Shown in pieces: positions 53,736 to 64,000 of a DNA stretch of 64,000 nt (its first letter is position 1; each line of letters opens with the position of its first letter). A model generated the notes under the pieces. It saw only the letters and a program-made list of their open reading frames with translations, ran no database searches and was not told the DNA's origin. Source of the stretch: Nitrospirales bacterium (GTDB lineage Bacteria; Nitrospirota; Nitrospiria; Nitrospirales; UBA8639). Both the position numbers and the translations under genes were made by a program. Location: the NCBI GenBank assembly GCA_031315865.1, contig JALDRJ010000002.1:310001-374000 (forward strand). Reading direction: 5' to 3'.

Positions 53736-55166
53736 TCAAGAAGCCGTCGAATGTTGATTGGACATGAGATACTGGTGAATACCGGATGCCGCCTTTCGCC
53801 CTTCGGCAATCGCCCATACAATCAACGAGGCGCCTCGCTTCGTATCACCGGCAGCAAACACTCCATCAACACTTGTCATGAAGTTCTCATCGACTGTCAC
53901 ACAACCTCGAGCGTCACACTGAACGCCAAAGGCATCTAACAATCCTTGCTTCACAGGGCCGGTAAATCCCATCGCTAACAGGACGAGATCGGCATCCAAT
54001 TCAAATTCAGAACCGGCAATAGGGGTAAACTTCCCATTCTCAAACTGAACTTTTTGCGCATGCAGTTTGGTCACCTGTCCCTCTCGACCAGAGAACCTGG
54101 TCGTTGAGACACTCCATTGACGGTCGCACCCTTCTTCATGCGCATGCGAGGTTCGCAATTGCATAGGCCACAGTGGCCAGGGCGTGGATTCCGCTCGGGA
54201 GGGAGGCGGCTCGGCTAGGAGTTCAAATTGATGCACTTCAGCACACCCATGGCGGTGCGCGGTTCCCAAACAATCCGATCCCGTATCGCCTCCGCCAATG
54301 ATCACAACGCGTTTATCTTTGGCGGAAATGGCTTCTTCCACGATCGTATCACCCGCCACTCGCTTGTTCTGCTGCGTTAAATACTCCATCGCGAAGTGGA
54401 CACCCTTTAACTCACGGCCTGGAACAGGCAAATCCCGAGCATGCTCGGCCCCGATCGTCAGCAGAACGGCATCAAAGTCGCTTTGAAGAGCCTGGACAGT
54501 CAGATCAACGCCGACATGAACATTCGTCTCAAAATCCACGCCTTCAACCCGCATTTGATCCAGCCGACGATCCAGCACCCACTTTTCCATCTTAAAATCC
54601 GGGATACCGTATCGAAGGAGGCCCCCGATTCGATCGGCTTTTTCATACACCGTGACACTATGGCCGGCTCTTGCAAGCTGTTGGGCCGCTGCCAGACCAG
54701 CGGGACCTGAGCCCACTACGACGACCTTCTTCCCCGTGGATACGATGGGTAGGATAGGCTCGATCCATCCTTCATCAAAACCCTTGTCAATGATATTCCA
54801 CTCTATCACCCGTATCGACACTGGGTCCTGGTTTATGCCAAGCACACACGACGACTCACAGGGAGCCGGACACAGGCGTCCAGTAAATTCTGGGAAATTA
54901 TTCGTGGTATGGAGGGCTTTCAACGCATCTTTCCATCGCCCCTTATAAACTAAATCATTCCACTCCGGGATAAGATTCACCACCGGACAGCCCGTCGAAC
55001 TCTGACAAAAAGGAACGCCGCAATCCATACAACGCGCGCCTTGCTGCTCCAGACGATCTTCTGAAAAAGGCTCGTACAGCTCTTTCCAATCATGCACTCG
55101 TAACTCGACGGGACGCAGCTTGGGGCCCTCGCGAGCATATTTCATGAAACCTCTTGCATCAGCCAC
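53736..55166 (-). CDS. gltD: Glutamate synthase small subunit
   Basis: A 476-aa NAD(P)H-dependent flavoprotein that feeds electrons to GltB in the GOGAT reaction. It has N-terminal Cys motifs for Fe-S clusters (CMDCGVPFC, then CPAPCESSC), an FAD-binding [17 protein letters not shown], an NAD(P)-binding [11 protein letters not shown], and a C-terminal [17 protein letters not shown] place the start at a GTG (55164-55166) overlapping the gltB stop, which gives the typical N-terminus [15 protein letters not shown]; the longer reading upstream lies inside gltB. Overlap with gltB shows translational coupling. Confidence 0.96.
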   Translation of the reverse strand: MADARGFMKYAREGPKLRPVELRVHDWKELYEPFSEDRLEQQGARCMDCGVPFCQSSTGCPVVNLIPEWNDLVYKGRWKDALKALHTTNNFPEFTGRLCPAPCESSCVLGINQDPVSIRVIEWNIIDKGFDEGWIEPILPIVSTGKKVVVVGSGPAGLAAAQQLARAGHSVTVYEKADRIGGLLRYGIPDFKMEKWVLDRRLDQMRVEGVDFETNVHVGVDLTVQALQSDFDAVLLTIGAEHARDLPVPGRELKGVHFAMEYLTQQNKRVAGDTIVEEAISAKDKRVVIIGGGDTGSDCLGTAHRHGCAEVHQFELLAEPPPSRAESTPWPLWPMQLRTSHAHEEGCDRQWSVSTTRFSGREGQVTKLHAQKVQFENGKFTPIAGSEFELDADLVLLAMGFTGPVKQGLLDAFGVQCDARGCVTVDENFMTSVDGVFAAGDTKRGASLIVWAIAEGRKAASGIHQYLMSNQHSTAS

Positions 55167-58100
55167 GACTAGCCATCTCCATTCCACGTTTCGCCTGCGC
55201 TTTTGCGAATGCGATTTTGCGTTCTTGTAACACACGCTTATAATCTCTGGGCATCACTTTCGTAAATTTGGGAAGCATCATGTCCCATGTCTCAAGAATC
55301 ATCCGGCCTTTTCGACTTCCCGTGTACCTGACATGTGACTCGATCATCGTGCGAAGGGTTTGCATGTCATCAGGATGACTCACGTTTTCGAGCTCGACCA
55401 TACCTTGATTACATTGATCTTGAAAAGAGCCATCTTCGTTGAGCACATACGCTTCGCCACCTGACATACCTGCAGCGAAATTCCTGCCGGTCTTTCCTAA
55501 CACCACGACAACTCCACCGGTCATGTATTCACAACCATGATCACCGACCCCTTCGATAACGGCGCGAGCGCCACTGTTTCGGACCGCAAAACGTTCACCC
55601 GCCGTGCCATAAAAATACCCCTCCCCTCCTGTCGCACCGTAGAGAGATGTATTTCCGATCAAAATCGTTTCTTCCGGCACATAGGTCACGCCCTGAGGCG
55701 GCATTACGATGACTTTGCCTCCAGATAAACCTTTGCCAAGATAGTCGTTGGACTCTCCCTCTAAGCACAGGGTAATACCGGGGGATAAAAATGCTCCGAA
55801 GGACTGACCAGCCGATCCCGTAAATCGTATTGTAATAGTGTCTTCAGGCAAACCTGCGACACCATATTTCCTCGCTACATGACTCGAGAGCACCGTCCCC
55901 ACCGTTCGATTGACATTACGGATAGGAAGGTCATGCGAAACTTTCTCCCCCGTTTCAAGGGCTGGACGGCAGAGTTCAATCAGTTGATTATCCAAGATGT
56001 TTGACAAGCCATGATCTTGTGCTTGCACGCAATAGGTCGGCACGGTGCCCTCAACATCGGGTTTCGTCAGGAGGGGCGACAGATCAAGACCATGGGCTTT
56101 CCAATGGTCAACTGCTCGTTGAACGCGCAACTTGTCGACGCGTCCGATCATCTCATTGACCGTTCGAAAGCCAAGTTTGGACATAAGTCCACGAATTTCC
56201 TCTGCCACAAAGAAGAAGTAATTCACGACATGATCGGGATGCCCGGCAAACTGCTTGCGTAATTCTGGGTCCTGAGTCGCCACACCAACGGGACAGGTAT
56301 TGAGATGGCACTTCCGCATCATGATGCACCCCTCAACGATCAAGGGGGCTGTGGAAAACCCAAACTCTTCGGCACCAAGAAGCGCTGCAATCACCACATC
56401 ACGACCTGTGCGCAGCTGTCCATCCGTTTCGACCTTGATTCGCCCTCGCAGGTTGTTCAAGACCAGGGTTTGATGTGTTTCAGCTAAGCCTAACTCCCAA
56501 GGAATTCCGGCATATTTGATCGAAGAAAGCGGAGAAGCTCCGGTGCCCCCGGAATCTCCACTGATGAGAACTTTATCGGCATGCGCTTTTGACACACCGG
56601 CAGCCACGGTTCCCACTCCGACTTCGGAAACAAGTTTCACAGAAATCGCCGCTTCAGGATTTGAATTTTTCAAATCGAAGATCAACTGTGCAAGATCTTC
56701 GATCGAGTAGATGTCATGGTGGGGAGGCGGAGAAATCAATTGAACCCCAGGAGTTGAGTAGCGCAAGGTGGCGATGACTTCATCAACCTTATGCCCTGGC
56801 AATTGTCCCCCTTCCCCGGGTTTTGCGCCCTGAGCCATCTTTATCTGCAATTCTTTGGCATTCACGAGATAATGGGCCGTCACACCAAAACGTCCTGATG
56901 CGACTTGTTTGATATAAGAGTTTTTGGAATCGCCATTTTCGAGGACCGTAAACCGTTCCGGATCTTCTCCACCTTCTCCGGTGTTGCTCTTGGCTCCCAG
57001 TCGATTCATCGCGATTGCGAGCGTTTCATGAGCTTCTTTGCTGATGGCCCCAAACGACATGGCCCCAGTCGTAAAGCGTTTGACGATCTCTTTCGCAGGC
57101 TCAACCTCATCTAAGGGCAACGGCTCTTGTGTGAATTTAAAATCAAAGAGTCCTCGCAACGTCGATCGCCGCTTTTGCTCTTCATTCACGAGCGTCGAGA
57201 ACTCTTCGAACGTTTTGGCGTCGTTCGTCCTCGTGGAATGCTGAAGCTTATAAATCACCTCCGGATTCCAATTATGATGTTCGCCCTGAATGCGATAGTG
57301 AATTTCCCCTCCGAAATCAAGCTGACGAACCGGCACAGGTTGATACGCGAGCGAATGCCTTCGCAACGTCTCCTCCCCGATTTCCCTGATGCCGATGCCG
57401 CCTATGCGCGAGGCTGTTCCTGTAAAATAATGATCGACCAATTTCTGATGTAACCCTAAGGCCTCGAAGATTTGCGCACCACAGTACGATTGCAGCGTTG
57501 AAATGCCCATCTTCGAGAAAATTTTCAATAGTCCTTTATTGACGGCTTTCACAAACTTGCCTTCGGCCGTCTGCGAGTCCACCCCTTCTGGGAAATAGCC
57601 TTCCCGCTCCAAATCGACCAGGGATTCGAACACCAGATAAGGATTCACCGCTCCCGCGCCGTAACCGATCAAACAGGCGAAGTGATGAACATCCCGGGGC
57701 TCTCCCGTTTCCAGAATCAACCCGACCTCGGTACGGGTCTCTTGCCTGATGAGATGGTGATGAACCGCCGAGACACCCAGCAGACTGGGAATCGGCGCCC
57801 ATTCTTCGTCCACGCCTCTGTCGCTCAAGATCAGAAATTTTTCACCTTCCTGAATGGCCTTTGAGGCTTCCTCGCAGAGTTGATCCAAAGCGAGAGCCAA
57901 CCCTTCGGGCCCTTCGGCCACTCGAAATTTCAGCGACAGCGTTTTACTCTTAAAGTTCGGATCGCGGAAATCTCGAATCTTTTGCAGTTCGGCGTTGGTC
58001 AAAATCGGCTGCTGCAATTTAATGCGACGACAGGCTTCTGGTACTTCGGCAATGACATTCGGCTTCGGACCAATGTTGGTCACCAACGACATCACCAAAT

Positions 58101-59712
58101 GCTCTCGAATCGGGTCGATCGGAGGATTCGTGACTTGCGCGAACAACTGCTTGAAATATTTGAAAAGGAGTTGAGGCCTTTGCGACAGGACAGCCAGGGG
58201 CGTGTCGGTACCCATAGAGGAAATGGGCTCTTCGCCGTTGACGGCCATCGGCATCAACACCATTTTCAATTCTTCGACGGTATACCCAAAGGCCTGCTGT
58301 CGCAGACGTAAGGTCGGATGATCAGGCTGAGGCACGTTAAACGGCTCCGGCAACTCATCCAGAGACACGCGATGCTGCGTCAACCACTGCCGATAGGGCT
58401 TTCGCTTGACGATATCTGCTTTGATTTCTTCGTCATCGATAATGCGTCCCTGTTCAGTATCAACGATAAACATCCGGCCCGGTTGCAGACGCCCTTTCAA
58501 CCGAATGTTTTTCGGGTTTTCCGGAAGCACACCAGCCTCCGAGGCCAGTACGACCACATCATCTTTAGTCACATGATAACGGCAGGGCCGCAGACCATTG
58601 CGATCTAACGTCGCCCCGACAAGCTTTCCATCCGTAAAACAGACTGCCGCGGGACCATCCCACGGTTCCATCATCGCCGCGTGATATTCATAAAACCCTC
58701 GACGATCTAGGTCCATTTTCGGATTGCCGACCCAGGGTTCCGGGATCAACATCATCATGACGTGAGGAAGGGGACGGCCAGCCATGACCAAAAACTCAAT
58801 CGCATTATCCAAACATGCCGAATCACTTTGGGTTTCGTCATCCGTTATCGGGAATAATTTCTTGAGATCATCCCCGAATAATTCAGAGGCCAGGCGACCC
58901 TGTCGAGCCCTCATCCAGTTGACGTTCCCTTTCAACGTATTGATCTCACCATTGTGAACCATGAAACGATAGGGATGGGCTAAAGACCAAGTTGGGAAGG
59001 TATTGGTGCTGAAGCGAGAATGCACGAGCGCCAAGGCCGAGATCAGCGTTGGATCAGCCAAGTCAGGGTAGAATTCAGCCACTTGCTGCGGTAACAACAT
59101 ACCTTTATAAACAATCGTGTTCCCAGAAAGACTACAAACATACACATGGTCGCGATCTGCGATGGCCGACTCTCGTATTGCCCGTGTAATACGTTTTCTG
59201 ATGACATAGAGTTTCCGCTCGAACTGCGCTTCATTGAGGAGATCACGCGCGATGAAAAATTGTCGGATGACTGGAAGTGTGGTTCTGGCCTGATCCCCGA
59301 TTTTTTCTTCTTTGGCCGGAACATCCCGCCATCCTAAGAATTCCTGCCCCTCTTCTTGAACGATTGTTTCCATCAACATTTCACATTGTCGCCGTGATTT
59401 TTCATCTTGTGGAAGATAAACCATCCCGACCCCATAACCTCCGGCCTGAGGCAGCTGAATTCCGAGATCCGTACAGGCGCGTTGAAAAAATTGATGGGGA
59501 ATTTGAAGAAGTATTCCAGCACCATCTCCCGTGCAGGGGTCACAGCCCTGCGCTCCGCGGTGGAAGAGGTTTTCGAGAATTCGAAGACCGTCTTGCACGA
59601 TACTATGGGACTTGACGCCTTTGATATGCGCGACAAGTCCGACGCCACAACCATCTTTTTCATACGCTGGGTTATACAGACCCTGTGAAGGAGGAAAACC
59701 TGGATATGCCAT
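55159..59712 (-). CDS. gltB: Glutamate synthase large subunit
   Basis: A 1517-aa enzyme that makes glutamate from 2-oxoglutarate and glutamine. It begins with the class II glutaminase domain whose nucleophile Cys lies in [14 protein letters not shown] near residue 22, followed by the central domain, the FMN-binding synthase barrel ([32 protein letters not shown]), a 3Fe-4S site ([15 protein letters not shown]) and the GXGXG beta-helix ([34 protein letters not shown]). The ATG at 59712 is preferred to an in-frame TTG twelve codons upstream, since Cys22 is then close to the N-terminus, as in GltB precursors. It is the main ammonium-assimilation partner of glutamine synthetase. Confidence 0.97.
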   Translation of the reverse strand: MAYPGFPPSQGLYNPAYEKDGCGVGLVAHIKGVKSHSIVQDGLRILENLFHRGAQGCDPCTGDGAGILLQIPHQFFQRACTDLGIQLPQAGGYGVGMVYLPQDEKSRRQCEMLMETIVQEEGQEFLGWRDVPAKEEKIGDQARTTLPVIRQFFIARDLLNEAQFERKLYVIRKRITRAIRESAIADRDHVYVCSLSGNTIVYKGMLLPQQVAEFYPDLADPTLISALALVHSRFSTNTFPTWSLAHPYRFMVHNGEINTLKGNVNWMRARQGRLASELFGDDLKKLFPITDDETQSDSACLDNAIEFLVMAGRPLPHVMMMLIPEPWVGNPKMDLDRRGFYEYHAAMMEPWDGPAAVCFTDGKLVGATLDRNGLRPCRYHVTKDDVVVLASEAGVLPENPKNIRLKGRLQPGRMFIVDTEQGRIIDDEEIKADIVKRKPYRQWLTQHRVSLDELPEPFNVPQPDHPTLRLRQQAFGYTVEELKMVLMPMAVNGEEPISSMGTDTPLAVLSQRPQLLFKYFKQLFAQVTNPPIDPIREHLVMSLVTNIGPKPNVIAEVPEACRRIKLQQPILTNAELQKIRDFRDPNFKSKTLSLKFRVAEGPEGLALALDQLCEEASKAIQEGEKFLILSDRGVDEEWAPIPSLLGVSAVHHHLIRQETRTEVGLILETGEPRDVHHFACLIGYGAGAVNPYLVFESLVDLEREGYFPEGVDSQTAEGKFVKAVNKGLLKIFSKMGISTLQSYCGAQIFEALGLHQKLVDHYFTGTASRIGGIGIREIGEETLRRHSLAYQPVPVRQLDFGGEIHYRIQGEHHNWNPEVIYKLQHSTRTNDAKTFEEFSTLVNEEQKRRSTLRGLFDFKFTQEPLPLDEVEPAKEIVKRFTTGAMSFGAISKEAHETLAIAMNRLGAKSNTGEGGEDPERFTVLENGDSKNSYIKQVASGRFGVTAHYLVNAKELQIKMAQGAKPGEGGQLPGHKVDEVIATLRYSTPGVQLISPPPHHDIYSIEDLAQLIFDLKNSNPEAAISVKLVSEVGVGTVAAGVSKAHADKVLISGDSGGTGASPLSSIKYAGIPWELGLAETHQTLVLNNLRGRIKVETDGQLRTGRDVVIAALLGAEEFGFSTAPLIVEGCIMMRKCHLNTCPVGVATQDPELRKQFAGHPDHVVNYFFFVAEEIRGLMSKLGFRTVNEMIGRVDKLRVQRAVDHWKAHGLDLSPLLTKPDVEGTVPTYCVQAQDHGLSNILDNQLIELCRPALETGEKVSHDLPIRNVNRTVGTVLSSHVARKYGVAGLPEDTITIRFTGSAGQSFGAFLSPGITLCLEGESNDYLGKGLSGGKVIVMPPQGVTYVPEETILIGNTSLYGATGGEGYFYGTAGERFAVRNSGARAVIEGVGDHGCEYMTGGVVVVLGKTGRNFAAGMSGGEAYVLNEDGSFQDQCNQGMVELENVSHPDDMQTLRTMIESHVRYTGSRKGRMILETWDMMLPKFTKVMPRDYKRVLQERKIAFAKAQAKRGMEMASRG

Positions 59713-59806
59713 ATCTCTTATAATGTCCTCATCATGCTTGGCACACAAAAAACATTGAAAACGTTGGCTGTCTTAGCTGATAGAGTAAAGAAATCCCTTC
59801 CTCCAT

Positions 59807-59833
59807 GAGTGAGGATTTCACGATATCTCACTC
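59807..59833. promoter_or_regulatory. Inverted repeat upstream of gltB
   Basis: GAGTGAG and CTCACTC, 13 bases apart, lie about 100 bases upstream of the gltB ATG. Spacing of roughly two helical turns between arm centres fits a dimeric regulator of nitrogen assimilation (inference). Confidence 0.3.
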
Positions 59834-59919
59834 TACCATTGACAAGGGTGACAAGGGAAAGATCGAGAAAAAGCTCTTGAAAATTAAGGGATTAGATTAA
59901 TTGAAGCATTCTCGGCCTG

Positions 59920-60015
59920 TCAAGTTACCCGATCGGCCCTCTTCCGAGAATCAAACTCAAGGCAATGGACAACAACAAGGGCATCAATTACGATCGAAAT
60001 TTGCTTGACAATCAT
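59920..60015 (-). CDS. 31-codon ORF with near-ideal ribosome site
   Basis: ATG at 60013-60015 is preceded by AGGAGGTATCCGT, the best Shine-Dalgarno sequence in the window; stop TGA at 59920-59922. The peptide starts MIVKQISIVIDALVVVHCLE and ends with a basic segment SRKRADRV. It has a short hydrophobic stretch, perhaps one membrane helix. It lies 207 bases upstream of gltB on the same strand and its ribosome site is 20-30 bases from the divergent polyprenyl synthase start. It may be a leader peptide, a small membrane protein or a false call. Confidence 0.4.
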   Translation of the reverse strand: MIVKQISIVIDALVVVHCLEFDSRKRADRVT

Positions 60016-60041
60016 ACGGATACCTCCTAGTATCGCCGGCC

Positions 60042-61049
60042 ATGAATACTAATAGTCATGCCCTTCACAATCTCGCGCATATGACGGATGTTTGGGATGC
60101 CTACCGTGAAGAACTCGATGAAGTTGAGTCGCAAATCCTTAAGAATCTCAACTCTGAAGCCTCGTTAATCAACACCATCGCCAACCAGATCATGGCGAGT
60201 GGCGGGAAACGCATACGCCCTCTTCTTCTCATTTTAAGTGGCCATCTTTGCGGGTATGTCCAGAAGAAATACCTTCAGCTTGGCAGTTTGATCGAGTACA
60301 TCCACACGGCGACCCTGCTGCATGATGATGTGTTGGATGAAGCAGACCTTCGTCGAGGAGAGAAAACCGCTCGATGTATTTGGGGCAATCACGCCAGTAT
60401 TCTCGTCGGTGATTATCTCTATTCACAAGCCATGACCCAGATTGCGGCATTTCACAATCACGGGTTCAACGAGGCCTTGGCCGATGCCTGTCGAAAGATG
60501 ACGGAGGGTGAGGTCCTGCAATTATGCGCCAATAGCCGGCCTGAAATCACCGAACCCGAATACCTGCAAATCGTGGAGTACAAGACAGCTACGCTTGTGG
60601 CGGCTTCATGTAAAATCGGGGCTGCGATAGGAGGCGGGACGGCGGCCGAGCAGGCAGCGCTCTACCGTTTTGGGCTAAATCTCGGCATGGCGTTTCAACT
60701 CACCGATGACTGTCTGGATTATTCCGCTGATGGTGTACGACTCGGAAAGACCCTTGGAAAAGATATACGGCAAGGCATGGTCACGCTTCCCCTCCTGCAT
60801 TTGTTCCAGAATTGCGAGGATGACCTGCGCCATTGGATTAAAGGAAAAGTACAAAGTCGGGCCATTGATGAAAACGAATTGACCAGCATTCTCCGGTTGA
60901 TGCAGGAGAACGGCTCGTTAACCTACGCTTCGCAACGAGCGGAAGAATACGTCAAAGCCGCCAGCCTGGACCTCGAACCATTTGGAGACGGCATGGCGAA
61001 ACGGTCCTTGGCCATCGTTTCACAATACATGGTCAACCGCGACCAATAG
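60042..61049 (+). CDS. Trans-polyprenyl diphosphate synthase
   Basis: A 335-aa all-helical prenyltransferase (IspB/octaprenyl- or heptaprenyl-type) that elongates allylic diphosphates with isopentenyl diphosphate to make quinone side chains. Both Asp-rich motifs are present: LLHDDVLDEADLRRG (first, DDxxD) and LTDDCLDYSADG (second). GGKRIRPLL near residue 54 binds diphosphate. Chain length is set by residues before the first motif, here IEYIHTATLLHD, with small residues consistent with a long product such as C35-C40. The first ATG is used although it lacks a clear ribosome site; a second ATG lies 13 codons in. Confidence 0.94.
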   Translation: MNTNSHALHNLAHMTDVWDAYREELDEVESQILKNLNSEASLINTIANQIMASGGKRIRPLLLILSGHLCGYVQKKYLQLGSLIEYIHTATLLHDDVLDEADLRRGEKTARCIWGNHASILVGDYLYSQAMTQIAAFHNHGFNEALADACRKMTEGEVLQLCANSRPEITEPEYLQIVEYKTATLVAASCKIGAAIGGGTAAEQAALYRFGLNLGMAFQLTDDCLDYSADGVRLGKTLGKDIRQGMVTLPLLHLFQNCEDDLRHWIKGKVQSRAIDENELTSILRLMQENGSLTYASQRAEEYVKAASLDLEPFGDGMAKRSLAIVSQYMVNRDQ

Positions 61050-61339
61050 AGGGAAACGTACGGGGCCATTTCCCGACACTATCGTTCATCTCACCGCGAT
61101 GCCGTTCATGGCACGCATTCGCTTCGGTTGACAGCACCAAAACGCAACTCTTCCCATTAGTCAATTGACGATCATCCTTTCGTACGCATTGACGTGGGAA
61201 AGACTTTCTTGTCATGGTCCCAGCAGTCACACGAACTTCACCAAAACCACCGGCTGCCTATTTTGGGCTATGAGCCGTGGCCGTATCATCATGGTTGCGA
61301 TCAATTCACGCCGATTACGACATATCAGGATAAGTCAGT
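61050..61339. other. Spacer without convincing gene
   Basis: The gap between polyprenyl synthase and the SNF2 gene contains only short overlapping frames without ribosome sites. An AGGATAAG site at its right end belongs to the SNF2 gene. Confidence 0.5.
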
Positions 61340-64000
61340 ATGTCCGATGAACCACCATATCTTCTCCAAAAGCTCAAGGCATTACCGCCCAATCATCTGT
61401 ATGCCTTAGCTCCCAAGGACTATATCCTTCGAGGGTACGACTACTATTCACGCGAACGCCTCGAGTCATATCGTTGGAATGCAGACTACACCGTGTTAAC
61501 GGCGTACGTACGAGGCAGTCAACAATATGCAGTCCAATTATCCGAACAGGGTGCAGGACTCCAGTATACGTGTACCTGTCCGGCTTGGTCTTCCAGCAAT
61601 CACTGTAAGCACGTTATCTGTGCACTTCTCACCACTATTAATATCTTATCGCCTGAAACTTTTTCGCTGCCGGGCAACACCTCCGCGCATCGCGACAAGT
61701 TGCAAGAACGTTTACTACCTCACGCATCATTATCCTCCGCTCATCTCTCGCTAGACCACGGTGCTTCACACTTTGAAGTCGTGCTCTCCGATCATGAGAA
61801 GTCGGCAAGTCTTACGATTCAAAAACAAGGCGTGCCATGCCGTTCGTTTTACGGCATCCCGACTGAGCTAACCTTATTAATGCGTGGAACGCTGGATCCC
61901 GCCTGGATGGCTCATGAGAACTTCTTAGGCTACCTGGAACAACATGGCAATGCCCATCAACTTATCTTTGCCACACCGGAAGAACGCATACCCCTCACTT
62001 GGCGACCCTCACTCCACTACCGATCTGCGACAGAACTTGACCTAAAGGGAGACCAGATTGAAGTCTCAGCACGCTGCCTTTTGCACGGAGCCGTCCAGGA
62101 ACACGCTCGCCCCTTTCAACGTTTGATCGTCAACCTCGAAGCACAAACGATTTCCCCGCTAGAGGATTCGCATGGATGGGACACCTATACACTCATAGGA
62201 AACGTCCTTGAGGAAGAACGGTGGTTGAGGCCTCGCGACTCGCGTCCTCCTCGGACTCCACCACGCATACAACGAGATGCCTACAATCCTGCTTCAGATG
62301 TCCTGACTTTCGGGTCACGCTCCCAAGCAGAACGATTGTGCATATCATTGGAGATCTTCAATCGGCTTCATCTTAATTTTATCAGCCAAACAGAAGTCTA
62401 CCGGGATCTCATCTTAAAGGTCCGCGGAAAGACCGTCTCCTCGTCCGAGTTCACAAAAGCGGAGCACCGACACCCCCCTCTCACCTATCGCCTCAGTATT
62501 CTTTCCTACGACGACGAAAGAGCCCCCATCCAAGCCAACCTACGAGAACCACTGGCTCTCCTGCAGCCGGAAGTGCGTCTCGGCTCACAAAACCTTGAGC
62601 CCCATGCGTCGACCTTTCAGGCTATTCCATTCATTGAACAAGCACGGGAGCTTCCTCCAGCCTTTCGGTCGCAAAAACGCAAGACCATCATGTGGAAAAC
62701 GTTTTTTCAACTGCTCGGCACCACCGGATCGACCGAAGCCCATCGTCTCATTAACAATGCGATGTCAGCCGACGAATTTCAGGCCTATGCCATCAAATCT
62801 GAAGCCAAGCATATCCTCAAGGAATGGCACGCCGCATATCGAGAAGAAGACTTTCGATTGGCGTGTACCACTGAACAGTGGCATCTCATTTCCAATGAAA
62901 AAGCTCAACAAGCCCTCCTCTATGCCATTCCGTATGAAATTTTTGGCCACCGTCTATTTAAAAATATGATCCGACACGATCAGATGTCGCTGCCTCATGC
63001 CACGCTCCATGCACAGCTTCCAGATCTTCATGCCAAACTTCTGGCAGCAGGCATTGAACTGCGCTACCACGACAAACCAATCCTCACATCCAAATGGGAA
63101 TTTTCCGTTACCGCACAACGACCTCCGGATATCGATTGGTTTGAAATCCGACCGGAAATCACATGCGATGGGGTTGTCGTATCAGAATCGACATGGCGTG
63201 ACGCAATTCAAAAGGGAACGGTTTCCGAGACCGATGAAGGCATTCGAATCGTCGACGTGAACGCGATGGAAGTCCTCCGCTCCATTTTCTCCCTCTTGCC
63301 CGGATCGAAACCCGGCAAAGACAAGCACAAAAAGCCTTCTGTGGTCCGGGTGCCCACCTTGCAAATCCTCGACTGGATCGTGTTACGGAAACATGGAGTC
63401 AACATCGTCCTTCCCAAGGACGATGAGGCCATCTTCGAACGGTTGTTGAATTTCGAGAAGATCGAGACTATCCCCCTACCTCAACACCTCCAGATTCAGC
63501 TTCGTACCTACCAAACACGGGGCTATCAATGGCTTAGTTTTCTCTACCAACATCGTTTTGGCGCATGTCTGGCCGATGATATGGGTCTGGGAAAAACCTT
63601 ACAAGCGATTAGCTTATTGGCAGGTATTCATGAAGGCCTGATGCCTAACGAGTCATCCTCAGCCAAGCCACCCGGTCCTCATCTTATCGTTCTGCCCCCA
63701 ACGTTACTCTTCAATTGGGAACATGAAATCACGAGATTTTACCCCACATTCCGAATTCGATGGTACAGCGGAAAGGAACGATCGACGGATTTCACGGATT
63801 GTGACATCGTGCTCACCACCTACGGCATTGTTCGACGGGATATCGAGATACTTGCAAAGCATGTCTTTCATGTGATCATTTTTGACGAAGCGCAGGCCGT
63901 CAAAAACATCACGGCTCACTCGACCGGCGCCGCGAGACGATTGAACGGCAGGTTCAAACTGGCGATGACCGGCACGCCCCTTGAAAACCACCTTGGGGAA
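61340..64000 (+). CDS. SWIM zinc-finger SNF2 helicase, N-terminal part
   Basis: An open frame of 887 codons that continues past the right edge. ATG at 61340 follows AGGATAAG. Near residues 75-90 there is a SWIM zinc finger, CTCPAWSSSNHCKH (Cys-x-Cys-x(n)-Cys-x-His). A long region of mixed structure follows (100-720), then the SNF2 ATPase core: helicase Q-like QLRTYQTRGYQWLSFLY, Walker A DDMGLGKTLQA, LIVLPPTLLFNWEHE, LTTYGIVRRD, the DEAQ box DEAQAVKN and motif III MTGTPLENH. The C-terminal RecA domain is outside the window. Bacterial members of this SWIM-SNF2 (HepA/RapA-like) group are DNA translocases; precise roles are unknown. No defence genes are visible next to it. Confidence 0.93.
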   Translation, partial: MSDEPPYLLQKLKALPPNHLYALAPKDYILRGYDYYSRERLESYRWNADYTVLTAYVRGSQQYAVQLSEQGAGLQYTCTCPAWSSSNHCKHVICALLTTINILSPETFSLPGNTSAHRDKLQERLLPHASLSSAHLSLDHGASHFEVVLSDHEKSASLTIQKQGVPCRSFYGIPTELTLLMRGTLDPAWMAHENFLGYLEQHGNAHQLIFATPEERIPLTWRPSLHYRSATELDLKGDQIEVSARCLLHGAVQEHARPFQRLIVNLEAQTISPLEDSHGWDTYTLIGNVLEEERWLRPRDSRPPRTPPRIQRDAYNPASDVLTFGSRSQAERLCISLEIFNRLHLNFISQTEVYRDLILKVRGKTVSSSEFTKAEHRHPPLTYRLSILSYDDERAPIQANLREPLALLQPEVRLGSQNLEPHASTFQAIPFIEQARELPPAFRSQKRKTIMWKTFFQLLGTTGSTEAHRLINNAMSADEFQAYAIKSEAKHILKEWHAAYREEDFRLACTTEQWHLISNEKAQQALLYAIPYEIFGHRLFKNMIRHDQMSLPHATLHAQLPDLHAKLLAAGIELRYHDKPILTSKWEFSVTAQRPPDIDWFEIRPEITCDGVVVSESTWRDAIQKGTVSETDEGIRIVDVNAMEVLRSIFSLLPGSKPGKDKHKKPSVVRVPTLQILDWIVLRKHGVNIVLPKDDEAIFERLLNFEKIETIPLPQHLQIQLRTYQTRGYQWLSFLYQHRFGACLADDMGLGKTLQAISLLAGIHEGLMPNESSSAKPPGPHLIVLPPTLLFNWEHEITRFYPTFRIRWYSGKERSTDFTDCDIVLTTYGIVRRDIEILAKHVFHVIIFDEAQAVKNITAHSTGAARRLNGRFKLAMTGTPLENHLGE

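Noticed and set aside
55167-55235. Longer N-terminus of gltD
   Set aside because: The extra 23 codons lie inside gltB; the GTG at 55166 gives the family-typical N-terminus and stop-start overlap.
61194-61409. 71-codon plus-strand frame with fairly protein-like composition
   Set aside because: It starts with GTG without a ribosome site and overlaps the well-supported start of the SNF2 gene by about 70 bases.

Overview
The window is chromosomal DNA of a Gram-negative bacterium. It most resembles a member of Nitrospirota, probably a Nitrospira-type nitrite oxidiser with moderate GC (my estimate is near 50%, not computed). The pointers are two copies of a CydA-like 'bd-like oxidase' with secreted N-terminal extensions, membrane cytochromes c beside one copy, a multihaem protein with an ethylbenzene-dehydrogenase-type haem domain, many blue-copper proteins, a TorD-type chaperone beside an Fe-S protein, and MobA. 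No 16S gene or nxr gene lies in the window, so the genus is an inference. There is no sign of phage integration, IS elements, CRISPR or tRNA genes. Almost every gene from 3.7 to 59.7 kb lies on the minus strand.

Layout. 0-3.5 kb: partial TorD-like chaperone, four-cluster ferredoxin-type protein, HExxH/zinc-ribbon protein, WD40 protein. 3.7-8.3 kb: sigma54-type response regulator translationally coupled to a multi-PAS sensor kinase. 8.5-9.7 kb: an orphan contractile-tail sheath protein. 9.8-17.6 kb: housekeeping genes secF, secD, yajC, tgt, argS, a GT9 glycosyltransferase and mobA. 17.7-24.6 kb: respiratory cluster 1, with two 37-aa membrane peptides, a CydA-like subunit, and three cytochrome c proteins. 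24.6-30.7 kb: respiratory cluster 2, with a polytopic membrane protein, a second CydA-like subunit, a DUF3047 protein, a glycine-rich membrane protein and two membrane-anchored FGE-fold proteins lacking the catalytic cysteines. 30.9-33.2 kb: PCP_red protein, DUF420 protein, methyltransferase. 33.3-45.7 kb: a copper-rich periplasmic region with three cupredoxin/carboxypeptidase-regulatory fusions, a DUF255 lipoprotein, a HEAT-repeat protein, and a 1715-aa giant multicopper oxidase carrying a LysM domain in mid-protein. 46-50.9 kb: Dat-type aminotransferase, I42-like protein, Rieske ferredoxin, DUF192, stand-alone cupredoxin, bifunctional nuclease, MBL hydrolase. 51-53.6 kb: a coiled-coil lipoprotein and an MNIO (DUF692) enzyme apparently fused to a DUF2063-like partner domain. 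53.7-61 kb: gltD, gltB, a 31-codon ORF and a polyprenyl synthase. The window ends inside a SWIM/SNF2 helicase.

How it fits together (inference): the two bd-like oxidases with their cytochromes c and copper proteins look like parts of a periplasm-facing electron-transfer chain. TorD-like, MobA and Fe-S proteins fit maturation of a molybdoenzyme such as nitrite oxidoreductase encoded elsewhere. The items most worth following up are the MNIO fusion without a visible precursor peptide, the LysM-interrupted giant MCO with its duplicated cupredoxin fusions, and the tiny membrane peptides attached to the oxidase cluster.
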